From an uncultured Collinsella sp. (GTDB lineage Bacteria; Actinomycetota; Coriobacteriia; Coriobacteriales; Coriobacteriaceae): a stretch of DNA of 64,000 nt. This document shows, in pieces, positions 34,344 through 43,452 of this stretch (within the stretch, counting starts at the first letter, position 1; each line of letters begins with the position of its first letter). The notes beneath the pieces are model-generated. The model saw only the letters and a list, made by a program, of their open reading frames with translations. It had not been told where the DNA came from and did not search any database. Location of the stretch: the NCBI GenBank assembly GCA_900542275.1, contig UQMW01000004.1, positions 1-64,000 on the forward strand, given 5' to 3'. The translations under genes and the position numbers were made by a program.

Positions 34344-35912
34344 ATGGACGACGCGAGCGAGCGTGCAATCGAAGAGGACATGCTCGATCAGTTCAACTAT
34401 TTTGATGATGAGGACGAGGAATTGATCGATCGTCGCGAGCCGGCGGCGCTCGATGCTTTCGACCTTGTTGATGAAGGGCCCGACGAAGACGAGGTCGAAT
34501 CAACGGAACCACCACAGCCTTCGCGCCATGATTCGTTGCTCTCAAGAGTCCCTCTGCACCACGGTGTTCGTGCCGGCGCCCTCCATATGAAAACCGACTG
34601 GTGCCAGATCGTGACGGCAGGCGATGAGCTTGCCGTCGATGCGCCGCTCACCGATAAGTCATCCATCATCTGCCGCACCGGCATGCTTATGCTGGCAAGC
34701 GGAACAGGTGCCTGGCGTGTGCGCGATACCATGAATCGTGTAGCCGCTGTACTCGGCGTCACGATTCACGTCGACCTGAGTCTCCTATCGTTTGAGTGCA
34801 CCTGCATCGAAGATGGCCACTGCTTTAACGAGGTCGTCAGCCTACCCACAACGGGGGTCAATACTCATCGCATTTGGATGATGGAGAGCTTCTTAAAGGA
34901 AATCGAGATTTACGGGCGCCGGTTTACCGTGCACGAGTACCACGAGATGCTCAAGACCGTTGAAAGCTCAAAGCCCGATTACTCTCCCTGGCAACAGGGC
35001 CTTGCGGCAGCCTGTGCTTGCAGCGCCTTCGTCTTTTTGCTCGGCGGCGGCCCTATCGAGATGGCCTGTGCATTTGTGGGCGCTGGTGTCGGCAACTTTG
35101 CGCGCTCCCATATTCTCAAGCAGGGCCTTGGCCAGTTTAGCGCGCTGACGATCGGCGTTGCACTCGCTTGCGTCTCGTATCTGCTGGCATTGCTTGGCCT
35201 TGGCCAGGTCATACCGGGGGCAATGTCGCACCAAGAAGGCTATATCGGCGCCATGCTCTTTGTGATCCCCGGCTTTCCTCTCATTACGGCAGGCCTCGAC
35301 ATCGCTAAGCTCGACATGCGAAGCGGCATTGAGCGTCTTTCGTATGCTGTGTCGATTATTGTGATGGCGACCCTCGTAGGCTGGATGGTTGCCGAGTGTG
35401 TGGGGCTGGCACCGGATGACTTTGCCCCGCTCGGGCTCTCACCGTTGGCTCTTACACTCTTGCGTGTGGTGATGAGCTTTGTTGGCGTATTCGGCTTCTC
35501 GGTGATGTTCAACAGCCCGGTAAAGATGGCCGCGGCAGCTGGGCTGATCGGCGCCGTGTCCAATACCTTGCGCCTTACGCTCGTCGATGCGCCGACGCTG
35601 TTTCCCTTTCTGGGCCTGAGCTTAGGTATGCCTCCCGAGGCAGCAGCGTTTATCGGTGCGCTGGTATCGGGCCTGCTCGCGAGCTTAGCCGAAATCAAGC
35701 TCACCTACCCACGTATCGCCCTCACGGTGCCATCGATTGTCATTATGGTGCCGGGCTTGTATCTGTATCGCTCGATGTATTACATGTGCACCTTCGACAC
35801 GGTCAATATGCTCGGCTGGTTTGTGCGTGCGGTGCTCATTGTGGCGTTTCTGCCCGTTGGCCTGGGTGTGGCGAGAACCCTCACCGACCCCCGCTGGCGC
35901 CACACCAGCTAA
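34344..35912 (+). CDS. ThrE-type threonine/serine exporter family protein
   Basis: Predicted 522-aa membrane protein. It has a very acidic N terminus (residues 1-60), a soluble ThrE-like domain (residues 75-200, with CRTGMLMLASGTGAWRVRDTMNR), then about ten hydrophobic helices from residue 215 to the end. The two halves correspond to the exporter domains often encoded as two genes (YjjP and YjjB) and here joined, as in Corynebacterium ThrE. It would export threonine, serine or, in other members, succinate. GGAAGGGAG lies before the ATG at 34344. Confidence 0.86.
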   Translation: MDDASERAIEEDMLDQFNYFDDEDEELIDRREPAALDAFDLVDEGPDEDEVESTEPPQPSRHDSLLSRVPLHHGVRAGALHMKTDWCQIVTAGDELAVDAPLTDKSSIICRTGMLMLASGTGAWRVRDTMNRVAAVLGVTIHVDLSLLSFECTCIEDGHCFNEVVSLPTTGVNTHRIWMMESFLKEIEIYGRRFTVHEYHEMLKTVESSKPDYSPWQQGLAAACACSAFVFLLGGGPIEMACAFVGAGVGNFARSHILKQGLGQFSALTIGVALACVSYLLALLGLGQVIPGAMSHQEGYIGAMLFVIPGFPLITAGLDIAKLDMRSGIERLSYAVSIIVMATLVGWMVAECVGLAPDDFAPLGLSPLALTLLRVVMSFVGVFGFSVMFNSPVKMAAAAGLIGAVSNTLRLTLVDAPTLFPFLGLSLGMPPEAAAFIGALVSGLLASLAEIKLTYPRIALTVPSIVIMVPGLYLYRSMYYMCTFDTVNMLGWFVRAVLIVAFLPVGLGVARTLTDPRWRHTS

Positions 35913-35943
35913 TTGGTGCAAATGAAACTGATCCGCAAAACAT

Positions 35944-36038
35944 GAACGTGGATAATCTCCCGTTTTTGGCCTGTTTACGGGCTCAAGACGGGAGATTATC
36001 CACGCTCGTGGAATGGGTGTCCGAAAATCCACGCTCGT
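35944..36038. repeat. Palindromic repeat, family A (GCGTGGATAATCTCCC)
   Basis: Left arm GAACGTGGATAATCTCCCGT starts at 35944. The right arm (35988-36009) contains ACGGGAGATTATCCACGC, the reverse complement. A third partial unit, GAAAATCCACGCTCGT, follows at 36023-36038. The same unit recurs at 54052-54204. Confidence 0.8.
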
Positions 36039-36148
36039 TGGGCCGATGCAGAGGCACCTGGCAATTCCTTTTTTGTAGACGTTGTCGCGCGGCTACGGGC
36101 AGGAAAGGTCCCAACGGTTAACATATACTCCATATGGGTAAAGAGACC

Positions 36149-36180
36149 AAAGCGCTGCCGCGGGCGGCGCTTTGCGTTTG
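36149..36180 (+). terminator. GC-rich hairpin in the clpC leader
   Basis: AAAGCGCTGCC-GCGG-GCGGCGCTTT followed by GCGTTTG, 31 nt before clpC. A TATACT box at 36124-36129 would place it inside the clpC leader, so it could be an attenuator or the end of a short upstream transcript. Confidence 0.45.
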
Positions 36181-36210
36181 AAAAAACTAGCTCGTCTAAG
36201 AGGAACTAGC

Positions 36211-38853
36211 ATGTTAGACCGTTTTACCGATCGCGCGCGCAAGGTCATGTCCATGGCCAAGCAAGAAGCGCTCGATCTTCACTCAAATAAGGTGGGTACC
36301 GAGCACCTGCTGCTCGCACTCGCCAAGGAGGACGAGGGCATTGCCGCCGAGGCACTGCGTTCGCTCGATATCTCCTACGACGACATCATGGATACTCTTA
36401 AAGAGGTCCAGACCACGGTTCCCGAGCCCAGTGAGGAGACCGAGGCGGCCAAGCTCGCCTTTACGCCGCTCGTCATTAGCGTGATGGAGCGTTCATTCCG
36501 CGTGGCGCGTGAAAACAACCAGACCTACGTGTCGACCGAGCACTTGCTGATCGGCATCGTCGAAGAGGGCAACGGCATGGCCATGGACATCCTCATGCGC
36601 CTGGGTGTGTCGTCCGCCTCCATCAAAAAGGCTATCGAGAAACTCACCGCCAAGGACCAGGATAAGAAGCGCCCGCTCGCTGGCGCCGGTGCTGGTCGTC
36701 CCGGTACGGGCCTGCCGTTCTTTAGCGGCTCGGATGCCTCCCAGCAAAAGGGGAGCGGCACCGATACACTTAAGCAGTTCGCGACCAACCTTACGCAGAA
36801 GGCACGCGACGGCGAACTCGATCCGGTGATCGGCCGCGAAAAGGAAGTCCAGCGTATGATGGAGATCCTTTCGCGCCGCACCAAGAACAACCCTCTTATC
36901 CTGGGCGATCCCGGCGTGGGCAAAACGGCCATCGTCGAGGGACTGGCGCAACAGATTGCTGCCGGCAACGTGCCCGAGAACCTCATGAACCAGAATATCT
37001 GGACGCTCGACCTGCCGGGTCTCGTTGCGGGCGCCAAGTATCGCGGTGAGTTCGAGGAGCGCCTCAAGAACGTGATCCAGGAGGCAACCGAGGCCGACGA
37101 CGTCATCTTGTTTATCGATGAGATGCACACCATCATCGGTGCCGGTTCTGCCGAGGGCTCCATCGACGCGAGCTCCATGCTCAAGCCCGTGCTCGCGCGC
37201 GGTGCCTTCCAGATTATCGGCGCCACCACGGCCGAGGAATTCCGCAAGTACCTCACCAAGGACCCGGCCTTCGAGCGTCGCTTCCAGACCATCGATGTCG
37301 AGGAGCCGAGCGTCGAGGACACGGTCAAGATCCTGACCGCGCTCAAGCCGCGCTACGAGGAGCACCACCATGTGCGCTATACGCAGGGTGCTATCGAGGC
37401 CGCCGCGAACCTTTCCAACCGCTACATCCAGGATCGCTTCCTGCCCGATAAGGCCATCGACCTCATTGACGAGGCCGGTGCCCGCGCCCGCATCGCCGCC
37501 AACCGCGCGCCCGAGCCGGTGCGCGAGGCCGAGCATCGCATAGAGGAGCTCAAGGCCGCCGCGCAGGAGGCCACCGAGAGCGACGACATGAACAAGGCCG
37601 CCGAGATCACCGAGCAGCAGAAGGCTGCCGAGATCGAACTCGCCGAGGCCAAGGCTGCCTGGACCGCCGAGCTCGACGCCAGCCCGCTCACCATCGATGT
37701 GAGTCAGATCGCCGATATCGTGTCCGTGACTTCGGGCGTGCCGGTGTCCTCGCTTACCGAGAGCGAGAGCCGTCGCCTGCTGCAGGCAGAAAGCGTGCTC
37801 AAGATGCGCATCATCGGTCAGGATGAGGCTGTCGAGGCCGTTGCCAAGGCCGTGCGCCGCAGCCGCTCGCCGCTCAAGGACCCGCGTCGCCCCGGCGGTA
37901 GCTTTATCTTCCTGGGTCCCACCGGCACGGGCAAGACCGAGCTCGCCAAGACGCTCGCCGAGTACCTCTTTGGCAGCAAGGACGCGCTCATCAGCTTCGA
38001 CATGTCCGAGTTCGGTAGCGAGTTCGAGGTTTCCAAGCTCATCGGCAGCCCTCCGGGTTACGTCGGTCACGACGAGGGCGGCCAGCTCACCAAGGCCGTT
38101 CGTCGCCACCCGTACTCGGTCGTGCTGTTCGACGAGATCGAGAAGGCACACCCCGATATCTTCAACATCCTGCTGCAGGTGCTGGAGGAGGGTCGCCTGA
38201 CTGATAGCCAGGGCAAGACGGTCGACTTCCGCAACACCGTGATCATCATGACGTCCAACGTGGGCGCCCGCGAGATCGCACAGGATGCGAGCGTTGGCTT
38301 TGGCACCACCGGCGAGCAGGGCCTCACCTCGAGTGAGATCCGCGGCCGCGCGATGGGCGAGCTCAAGCGCCTGTTCCGCCCCGAGCTGCTCAACCGCATC
38401 GATGACATCGTGGTGTTCCAGAAGCTCTCGGGCGAGAATCTCACCAAGATCGCGCACCTGCTGGTGGACGACCTGCGTCAGCGTTTGATTGCCAACGGCA
38501 TGAACATCAAGCTCACCGATGCGGCCTATGACAAGATCGTGGCCGAGGGCACCGACCTCACCAACGGTGCGCGTCCGCTGCGCCGTGCTATTCAAAAGCT
38601 CATCGAGGACCCGCTGTCCGAGGAGCTTCTGGCCGGTGAGTGGGGCGAGGGCGATACCGTCCTGTGCGACGTGGCCGATGGCAAGTTCGTCTTTAGCCAC
38701 GGCACGGGCGAGATTCCGGCGCGGCGTCCGGCAGGTACGCTCGGTGGCGATACCGCCCCGGCGGCACCGCACACCGGCAACGCCGCGCCCGTGAGCGGCG
38801 GCGTGACCTCGGGCCCCGGTGGCATGATGCAAGCCGGCTCTGGTGCGCTGTAG
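36211..38853 (+). CDS. clpC: Clp protease ATPase subunit ClpC
   Basis: 880-aa AAA+ unfoldase that feeds substrates to ClpP. Two N-terminal Clp repeats (residues 1-145), first AAA domain with GDPGVGKT (232-239), a UVR-like coiled middle region (PVREAEHRIEELKAAAQEAT), second AAA domain with GPTGTGKT (569-576), and a C-terminal Gly/Ala/Pro-rich tail. The short middle domain separates it from ClpB. AAGAGGAA precedes the ATG at 36211. No ctsR or mcsAB partners are adjacent, unlike in Bacillus. Confidence 0.95.
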   Translation: MLDRFTDRARKVMSMAKQEALDLHSNKVGTEHLLLALAKEDEGIAAEALRSLDISYDDIMDTLKEVQTTVPEPSEETEAAKLAFTPLVISVMERSFRVARENNQTYVSTEHLLIGIVEEGNGMAMDILMRLGVSSASIKKAIEKLTAKDQDKKRPLAGAGAGRPGTGLPFFSGSDASQQKGSGTDTLKQFATNLTQKARDGELDPVIGREKEVQRMMEILSRRTKNNPLILGDPGVGKTAIVEGLAQQIAAGNVPENLMNQNIWTLDLPGLVAGAKYRGEFEERLKNVIQEATEADDVILFIDEMHTIIGAGSAEGSIDASSMLKPVLARGAFQIIGATTAEEFRKYLTKDPAFERRFQTIDVEEPSVEDTVKILTALKPRYEEHHHVRYTQGAIEAAANLSNRYIQDRFLPDKAIDLIDEAGARARIAANRAPEPVREAEHRIEELKAAAQEATESDDMNKAAEITEQQKAAEIELAEAKAAWTAELDASPLTIDVSQIADIVSVTSGVPVSSLTESESRRLLQAESVLKMRIIGQDEAVEAVAKAVRRSRSPLKDPRRPGGSFIFLGPTGTGKTELAKTLAEYLFGSKDALISFDMSEFGSEFEVSKLIGSPPGYVGHDEGGQLTKAVRRHPYSVVLFDEIEKAHPDIFNILLQVLEEGRLTDSQGKTVDFRNTVIIMTSNVGAREIAQDASVGFGTTGEQGLTSSEIRGRAMGELKRLFRPELLNRIDDIVVFQKLSGENLTKIAHLLVDDLRQRLIANGMNIKLTDAAYDKIVAEGTDLTNGARPLRRAIQKLIEDPLSEELLAGEWGEGDTVLCDVADGKFVFSHGTGEIPARRPAGTLGGDTAPAAPHTGNAAPVSGGVTSGPGGMMQAGSGAL

Positions 38854-38876
38854 GGATTGAACATACCTTGTATAAC

Positions 38877-38913
38877 GGGGGCGTTTCCGATAAGGAAGCG
38901 CCCTCATTTCTAT
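38877..38913 (+). terminator. Terminator of clpC
   Basis: GGGGGCGTTTCC-GATAA-GGAAGCGCCCTC followed by ATTTCTATT. Confidence 0.8.
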
Positions 38914-38935
38914 TGAAATGCGCTTCAATCTGCCG

Positions 38936-38966
38936 TGCTATACTAAAATCGAGATATAGTATAGCA
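38936..38966 (+). promoter_or_regulatory. Promoter/operator of the RHH-PIN toxin-antitoxin pair
   Basis: TGCTATACT (38936-38944) and AGTATAGCA (38958-38966) form a perfect 9-bp inverted repeat that includes a TATACT -10-like box, 11 nt before the antitoxin start. This fits autorepression by the RHH antitoxin. Confidence 0.7.
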
Positions 38967-38977
38967 AAGGAGCTGAT

Positions 38978-39337
38978 ATGCCTACGTCAATACTCGACAC
39001 GCGGCCAGTTCAGATGAACGTGCGTATAGATCGCCAGCTCAAAGAGGCGGGAGACGCCGTCCTGACTCATATTGGCATGACGCCGTCACAAGCCGTTCGG
39101 ACACTTTGGGAGTATCTGGTCGTTAACGGACGCATGCCCTCGAAGGGAGACGCGGCGGCTCCGGTTTCTGACGGAGTGGAGCCCCGGCGCATGGAGTCAA
39201 GGGCCGCGCAAGGCAGCCATATCGTTCGCGATTCGTGCCTCAAATACGGCATCCCCATCCCTGAGTTCTCGGGAGACTATGACGACCTCTATGAGGAGGC
39301 CATGGCGGAGCGCTATCCCGAGTGGGTGGAACTATGA
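38978..39337 (+). CDS. RelB/DinJ-type ribbon-helix-helix antitoxin
   Basis: Predicted 119-aa protein. The N-terminal RHH domain is VQMNVRIDRQLKEAGDAVLTHIGMTPSQAVRTLWEYLVVNGRMP, matching DinJ/RelB DNA-binding antitoxins. The C-terminal half, ending in an acidic-aromatic GDYDDLYEEAMAERYPEW, would wrap the toxin. AAAGGAG lies before the ATG, and the palindrome upstream is a likely autoregulatory site. Its stop overlaps the toxin start (ATGA). Confidence 0.86.
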   Translation: MPTSILDTRPVQMNVRIDRQLKEAGDAVLTHIGMTPSQAVRTLWEYLVVNGRMPSKGDAAAPVSDGVEPRRMESRAAQGSHIVRDSCLKYGIPIPEFSGDYDDLYEEAMAERYPEWVEL

Positions 39338-39855
39338 GCACAGAAGGCGTCCTCAAGCTGTTAATCGATACCAACGTATGGATGGATTATTTTTCTGGCA
39401 GGTCCGACCGTACGGCAAATGTCGTCCATCTGATCGAGATTGCCGACGCCTCGGAGCGGATTGCCCTGTTTGCCTCGTCGCTTTCGGTCAAAGACGTTTC
39501 ATATCTTGTCTCGGCGGCAATCAAGCAGGAGTGCCGAAGAAAGACTGGCTCACTGAGCGATAACGCCATTGCGGCGGCAGACGAAACGGCCTGGGCATGC
39601 GTTCGACAGATGCGCGAGCTAGCCCTCATCGCCCCGGTCGGTGCAGACGAGGTCTTCGACTCCTTTGTGTTCAAGTACCACCACAATGACTTTGAGGACG
39701 ACCTGATGCTGGGCGTCGCCAATCGCATTGATGCCGATTACGTCGTGACGGAGGACAAGAATCTTATTAAACATACCAATGGTGTATGCATTAATGTTCA
39801 ACAGGCGTTGAGGTTGGTTGGGGGGTCCAACGTTCCCTCTGCACGGCCCGTCTAG
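39334..39855 (+). CDS. PIN-domain toxin
   Basis: Predicted 173-aa PIN ribonuclease-like protein. Acidic metal site residues are visible in LLIDTNVWMDYF, in the middle SVKDVSYLVSAA region, and in HHNDFEDDLMLGVANRIDADYVVTED. By family, it would cleave tRNA or mRNA when free of antitoxin. The start at 39334 overlaps the antitoxin stop by 4 nt. DinJ-type antitoxins more often pair with RelE/YafQ-fold toxins, so this pairing is a hybrid. Confidence 0.85.
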   Translation: MSTEGVLKLLIDTNVWMDYFSGRSDRTANVVHLIEIADASERIALFASSLSVKDVSYLVSAAIKQECRRKTGSLSDNAIAAADETAWACVRQMRELALIAPVGADEVFDSFVFKYHHNDFEDDLMLGVANRIDADYVVTEDKNLIKHTNGVCINVQQALRLVGGSNVPSARPV

Positions 39856-40003
39856 CTTGCTTTACCTTGATAAAGTGGCGTTTCCTCACCGTTAGCCGAT
39901 GATGCAAGGGCGCTCGGCGTTTTCGACTGGTTTATGCACGCAAAGTCTGGGAATATACAAGTCGCATATCTTACTGTCTAACCAGTTGCGCCAAGGAGGC
40001 ACC

Positions 40004-41461
40004 ATGGACTACAAGATTACCGGCTACGAGCCCGCCCAGCTGTTCCATTTCTTTGAGGAGGTCAGCGCGATCCCCCGTGGGTCTGGCAACGAGAAGGGCA
40101 TCAGCGATTTCCTGGTTGCGTTTGCCAAGGAGCGCGGCCTCGATGTGTACCAGGACGAGGTCTACAACGTCATCATTCGCAAGCCCGCTTCTGCCGGCGC
40201 CGAGAATGCCCCGACTGTGATGCTGCAGGGCCACATCGATATGGTGTGCGACAAGTTGGGCTCTGTTGAGCACGACTTTACGACCGACGGTATCGACCTG
40301 GTCGTGAAGGACGGCGTCCTCACCGCTAACGGCACCACCCTGGGCGCCGACAACGGTATTGCTGTCGCTCTGATGCTTACTGTGCTCAACGACGATTCGA
40401 TTGCTCACCCCGCCCTCGAGTGCGTATTCACCACCGACGAGGAGACTGGCCTGGTCGGCGCCGAGACGCTCGACAAGTCCCAGATTAGCGCCCGCACCAT
40501 GATTAACCTTGACTCCGAGGAAGAGGGCGTTGCCACCGTCAGCTGCGCTGGCGGCGTCGTTGTTACCTACACCTGCCCCATCGTGCGCGAGCACAAGACC
40601 GGCAGCACCCTCACGCTCGACATCTCCGGCCTACTGGGTGGTCATTCCGGCAACGATATCAACCTGGAGCGCGGCAACGGCAACCTCATCATGGCCCGCA
40701 TCATCGACCGCCTGATGGTCGCCGGCGAGCCCGCCATCGTTAGCTTTAACGGCGGCACTAAGGACAACGCCATCAACCGTGAGTGCAAGGCCGAGCTGGT
40801 TTACGCCGACCACGCTGCCGCCGAGGCCGCGGCCCAGATCGCAAAGGACATCATCGCCGACGTCACTGCCGAGCTCGAGGTCTTCGACCCCGGCTTTACC
40901 TGCACCGTCGAGATTGCCGACGACGCCGAGGTCGAGGCCATGGATCAGAAGTCCGCGCTTGCCCTCATCCGCGCCCTGCGTCTTGCCCCTAACGGCGTGA
41001 TTCGCCGCAACGTCGCCACCGACGGCTCCGTCGAGGTTTCCTCCAACCTCGGCGTGGTCGCCACTTCCGACGACCAGGTCAAGATCATGCTGTCCCCGCG
41101 CTCCTCGATCACCTCGCTGCAGAACGAGTTCAAGGACCGCCTGCAGACGCTGGCCGATGTCTTGGGCTTCGACGCCAAGTTCGAGTTCGAGTATCCCGGC
41201 TGGAGCTATGCCGAGCATTCGCCGGTCCGCGACATCTTCGTCGAGAGCTATCGCGAGCTCTTTGGCTCCGAGCTGCGCATCGAGTCCATTCACGCCGGCC
41301 TTGAGTGCGGCCTGTTTGCTGAGGCCCTGCACGGCCTGGACGCCATCGCCGTGGGCCCGACGCTCTCCGATGTCCACACCCCGGACGAGAGCATGGAGCT
41401 CGCTTCTGCCGAGCGCTTCTACGAGCTGCTCATCGACGTCCTCAAGCGCCTTGCCGCGTAA
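40004..41461 (+). CDS. pepD: Aminoacyl-histidine dipeptidase (PepD)
   Basis: 485-aa metallodipeptidase of the M20C family, hydrolysing Xaa-His dipeptides. Metal-site motifs: VMLQGHIDMVCDK, TLGADNGIAVALML, TTDEETGLVGAE, with ISGLLGGHSGNDINLERGN in the lid domain and IHAGLECGLFAE near the end. AAGGAGG precedes the ATG at 40004; the open frame continues 35 codons upstream without family similarity. Confidence 0.95.
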   Translation: MDYKITGYEPAQLFHFFEEVSAIPRGSGNEKGISDFLVAFAKERGLDVYQDEVYNVIIRKPASAGAENAPTVMLQGHIDMVCDKLGSVEHDFTTDGIDLVVKDGVLTANGTTLGADNGIAVALMLTVLNDDSIAHPALECVFTTDEETGLVGAETLDKSQISARTMINLDSEEEGVATVSCAGGVVVTYTCPIVREHKTGSTLTLDISGLLGGHSGNDINLERGNGNLIMARIIDRLMVAGEPAIVSFNGGTKDNAINRECKAELVYADHAAAEAAAQIAKDIIADVTAELEVFDPGFTCTVEIADDAEVEAMDQKSALALIRALRLAPNGVIRRNVATDGSVEVSSNLGVVATSDDQVKIMLSPRSSITSLQNEFKDRLQTLADVLGFDAKFEFEYPGWSYAEHSPVRDIFVESYRELFGSELRIESIHAGLECGLFAEALHGLDAIAVGPTLSDVHTPDESMELASAERFYELLIDVLKRLAA

Positions 41462-41516
41462 GGGTCGCGCTAGCAGCAGTTCGAGCCACGTGCTAGCGGA
41501 TTGCAAATGACATTAC

Positions 41517-41564
41517 GAGAGGGGGCATCCGAACTTTTGCGACGGGTGCCCCCCCTCTTCTTTT
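41517..41564. terminator. Bidirectional terminator between pepD and hipA
   Basis: GAGAGGGGGCA pairs with TGCCCCCCCTCTTC; T-runs occur on the plus side (TTCTTTT) and the genes converge here. Confidence 0.85.
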
Positions 41565-41587
41565 AAGAAATGTGGATTGATTGGCGC

Positions 41588-42892
41588 CTAGCCCATATCC
41601 GCCTTGATGAGGTCGAGGGTGCGCTGGCAGTTTTCGCGGACGGGGCCGAGCATGTGCTCGCGCAGGTCCGCCATGCCGGGCAGGTCGGCGTGTTCGTCCA
41701 TGATCTCTTCCATGCAAATGGGCACCTCGTAGGCGAGGTCCATCATGGTCGCAAAGCAAAACTTCTCGGATAGCCCGGCATCGGTGAGCGCCGCCTCCAG
41801 CGCGGGGTCGCCCATACCGTGGTATCGGCGGATAGCGCCTGGACCGATGCGCCCCACTCGATTTTCGCCGCCAACGCTCATGGCAAGGCGCGCCCGGCGG
41901 CGCATACGCTCGTACGCCAAGCCCGATGCGACATCGTACATGGGTGCGAGCGCTGCGTTTGTGCCTTTACCTAGGATGAGCGAGTAGTTTTTAGCGTGTG
42001 CGTCAGGCGCTCCGATAATGGCGTTATAGAACAACATATAGGTAAAAAGCACAAGATTCATGTGGTGGGGGACTGTGTTAATCAGTCGTTCTTGGATGTC
42101 TCGTGTGGTTGGTCCTCCGTCGGCGGTGTATTTCTGGCTTGGCAATACACCGAGCGCTTGGCAAAAGTCCTCCTGATGCAGCCTTTCGATATTTCCGCTG
42201 CTATTGACCATTCTGTCGTACCGTTCAACGACGAGCGCGGCTTCGTCTTAAAATGTGCAATAGGAGACGTTGGCAGTTGGAATGCCAACACGCCGAGCCG
42301 TTTTCATGCAGACGAATTCGTTTAAGGCCTGATGTTTGAACCCAACGACACCATTTTTGAAGATATGGGTAGTGGGGGATGACCCTAGACATTCGCACCA
42401 TTGGCCATCATGCCAAGCTAGTGCAAATTTGCCTTGGTTGCCGCCCAGGGACCAGCTTTCGTTGGAGCCCATCCATGTCTCTCTTTCGTCATCGCGAATT
42501 GCTTTGAGCTTGTGAGCGATTTGAGAATTGGTAAGCGGGCGGTATGCCGAGACCCTGCCGCGGGCGGCGCCTAATTGATCGGTTCGACAAAACTGAACGG
42601 CCCCTGCGCAGTCAAGACCGATATGGCACAAGAGGGCGACGGGGTTGTTGGATGCAACGTCATGCTCGGCGGCAATAGCGCGACGCTGCTCTTGGCTGTC
42701 GGGCAAAAGGCCAAATAGGAACGGGCGGACGATGTTATGGCCATACGTGCGATTGGAAAGCGGCATTGTAAGCGATAGTGGTGTTCCGCGATAGGTTGGG
42801 GCGTATACAAAGCTGCAGAGTCCATGCTCGTCTTGCCGGAGAGTGCCTGCGATTTCGCCACAAATGAGGGTCGCAAGCTCCATCTCTGCCAT
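41588..42892 (-). pseudogene. hipA: HipA-type serine/threonine kinase toxin with in-frame stop
   Basis: A 435-codon HipA-like frame broken by one TAA at 42248-42250. Upstream part: HipA_N domain (GLCSFVYAPTYRGTPLSLTM, VRPFLFGLLPDS) and the loop WSLGGNQGKFALAW. After the TAA the same frame continues DEAALVVERYDRMVNSSGN, then the catalytic IGAPDAHAKNYSLIL and metal-binding PMYDVASGLAY. Total length and order match intact HipA, so this is a single nonsense change (TTT-TAA-GAC; GAA to TAA would suffice). The start directly abuts the hipB stop (TAAATG). HipA phosphorylates glutamyl-tRNA synthetase in E. coli; here activity is probably lost. Confidence 0.88.
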
Positions 42893-43324
42893 TTATTTCA
42901 CAACCTTACAGTCAAAGGAGAGGTCTGAAGTGTCGGAAAGGCCTTGCTCGGCTGCGATTTGGGCCAGCAAGGCACCATAGGAAGATGGCGTTCCCTGTCG
43001 AGCGGGTCGTCTGCCTACGCTTGGCTTTGGCAGGGCATTCGAGTTCGCGATAGGGAGATCCGCTTTCGTCGTCGGATGTTCGGAGGGCGATGCGATGGAG
43101 TCGTTATCGCTTTGCGCAAAGAGACCTATGCCGAGTGCGTTAAAGACGGACAGCAACTTGTCGAGTCGAATGCCGGTGGCGTCTCCTAGCTCGAGCGATG
43201 CGAGCAGGCGCTCTGAAACACTGGCCGTTTTGGCGAGGGCGGCACGGGTGAGACCCTGAGCCTCGCGTGCCTGGCGCACGTAGATGCCAGCTTGGCGCGG
43301 TGTGGTGATGGGAAGGGTATTCAC
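42893..43324 (-). CDS. hipB: HipB-type Xre antitoxin/repressor
   Basis: Predicted 143-aa protein. Helix-turn-helix at residues 12-65 (IYVRQAREAQGLTRAALAKT, ASVSERLLASLELGDATGIR), then a polar tail of about 75 residues that is longer than in E. coli HipB. It should bind the 16-bp inverted repeat upstream and, if hipA were intact, neutralise it. The frame is intact although hipA is broken. Confidence 0.88.
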   Translation of the reverse strand: MNTLPITTPRQAGIYVRQAREAQGLTRAALAKTASVSERLLASLELGDATGIRLDKLLSVFNALGIGLFAQSDNDSIASPSEHPTTKADLPIANSNALPKPSVGRRPARQGTPSSYGALLAQIAAEQGLSDTSDLSFDCKVVK

Positions 43325-43338
43325 GGCGATCTCCTAAC

Positions 43339-43381
43339 GTGCAGACTTTTGCATATCAGTATGACATGCAAAAGTCTGCAC
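43339..43381 (-). promoter_or_regulatory. hipBA operator, perfect 16-bp inverted repeat
   Basis: GTGCAGACTTTTGCAT (43339-43354) and ATGCAAAAGTCTGCAC (43366-43381), 11-bp spacer, ending 15 nt before the hipB start. Typical position for HipB autorepression. Confidence 0.8.
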
Positions 43382-43384
43382 GAA

Positions 43385-43420
43385 AAGGCCTCATGCAAAA
43401 CTTTGCATGAGGCCTTGTAC
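43385..43420 (-). terminator. Terminator of mntP
   Basis: AAGGCCTCATGCAAA and TTTGCATGAGGCCTT form a perfect 15-bp stem with a 2-nt loop; on the minus strand TTTTCG follows. It shares ATGCAAA with the adjacent hipBA operator, so it may also bind HipB. Confidence 0.75.
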
Positions 43421-43452
43421 TGGCGTTGAGTTTTGAGCGATTGTGTTTGGCG

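Noticed and set aside
36493..38928. 811-codon frame antisense to clpC
   Set aside because: Mirror of the clpC codon pattern with no domain of its own.
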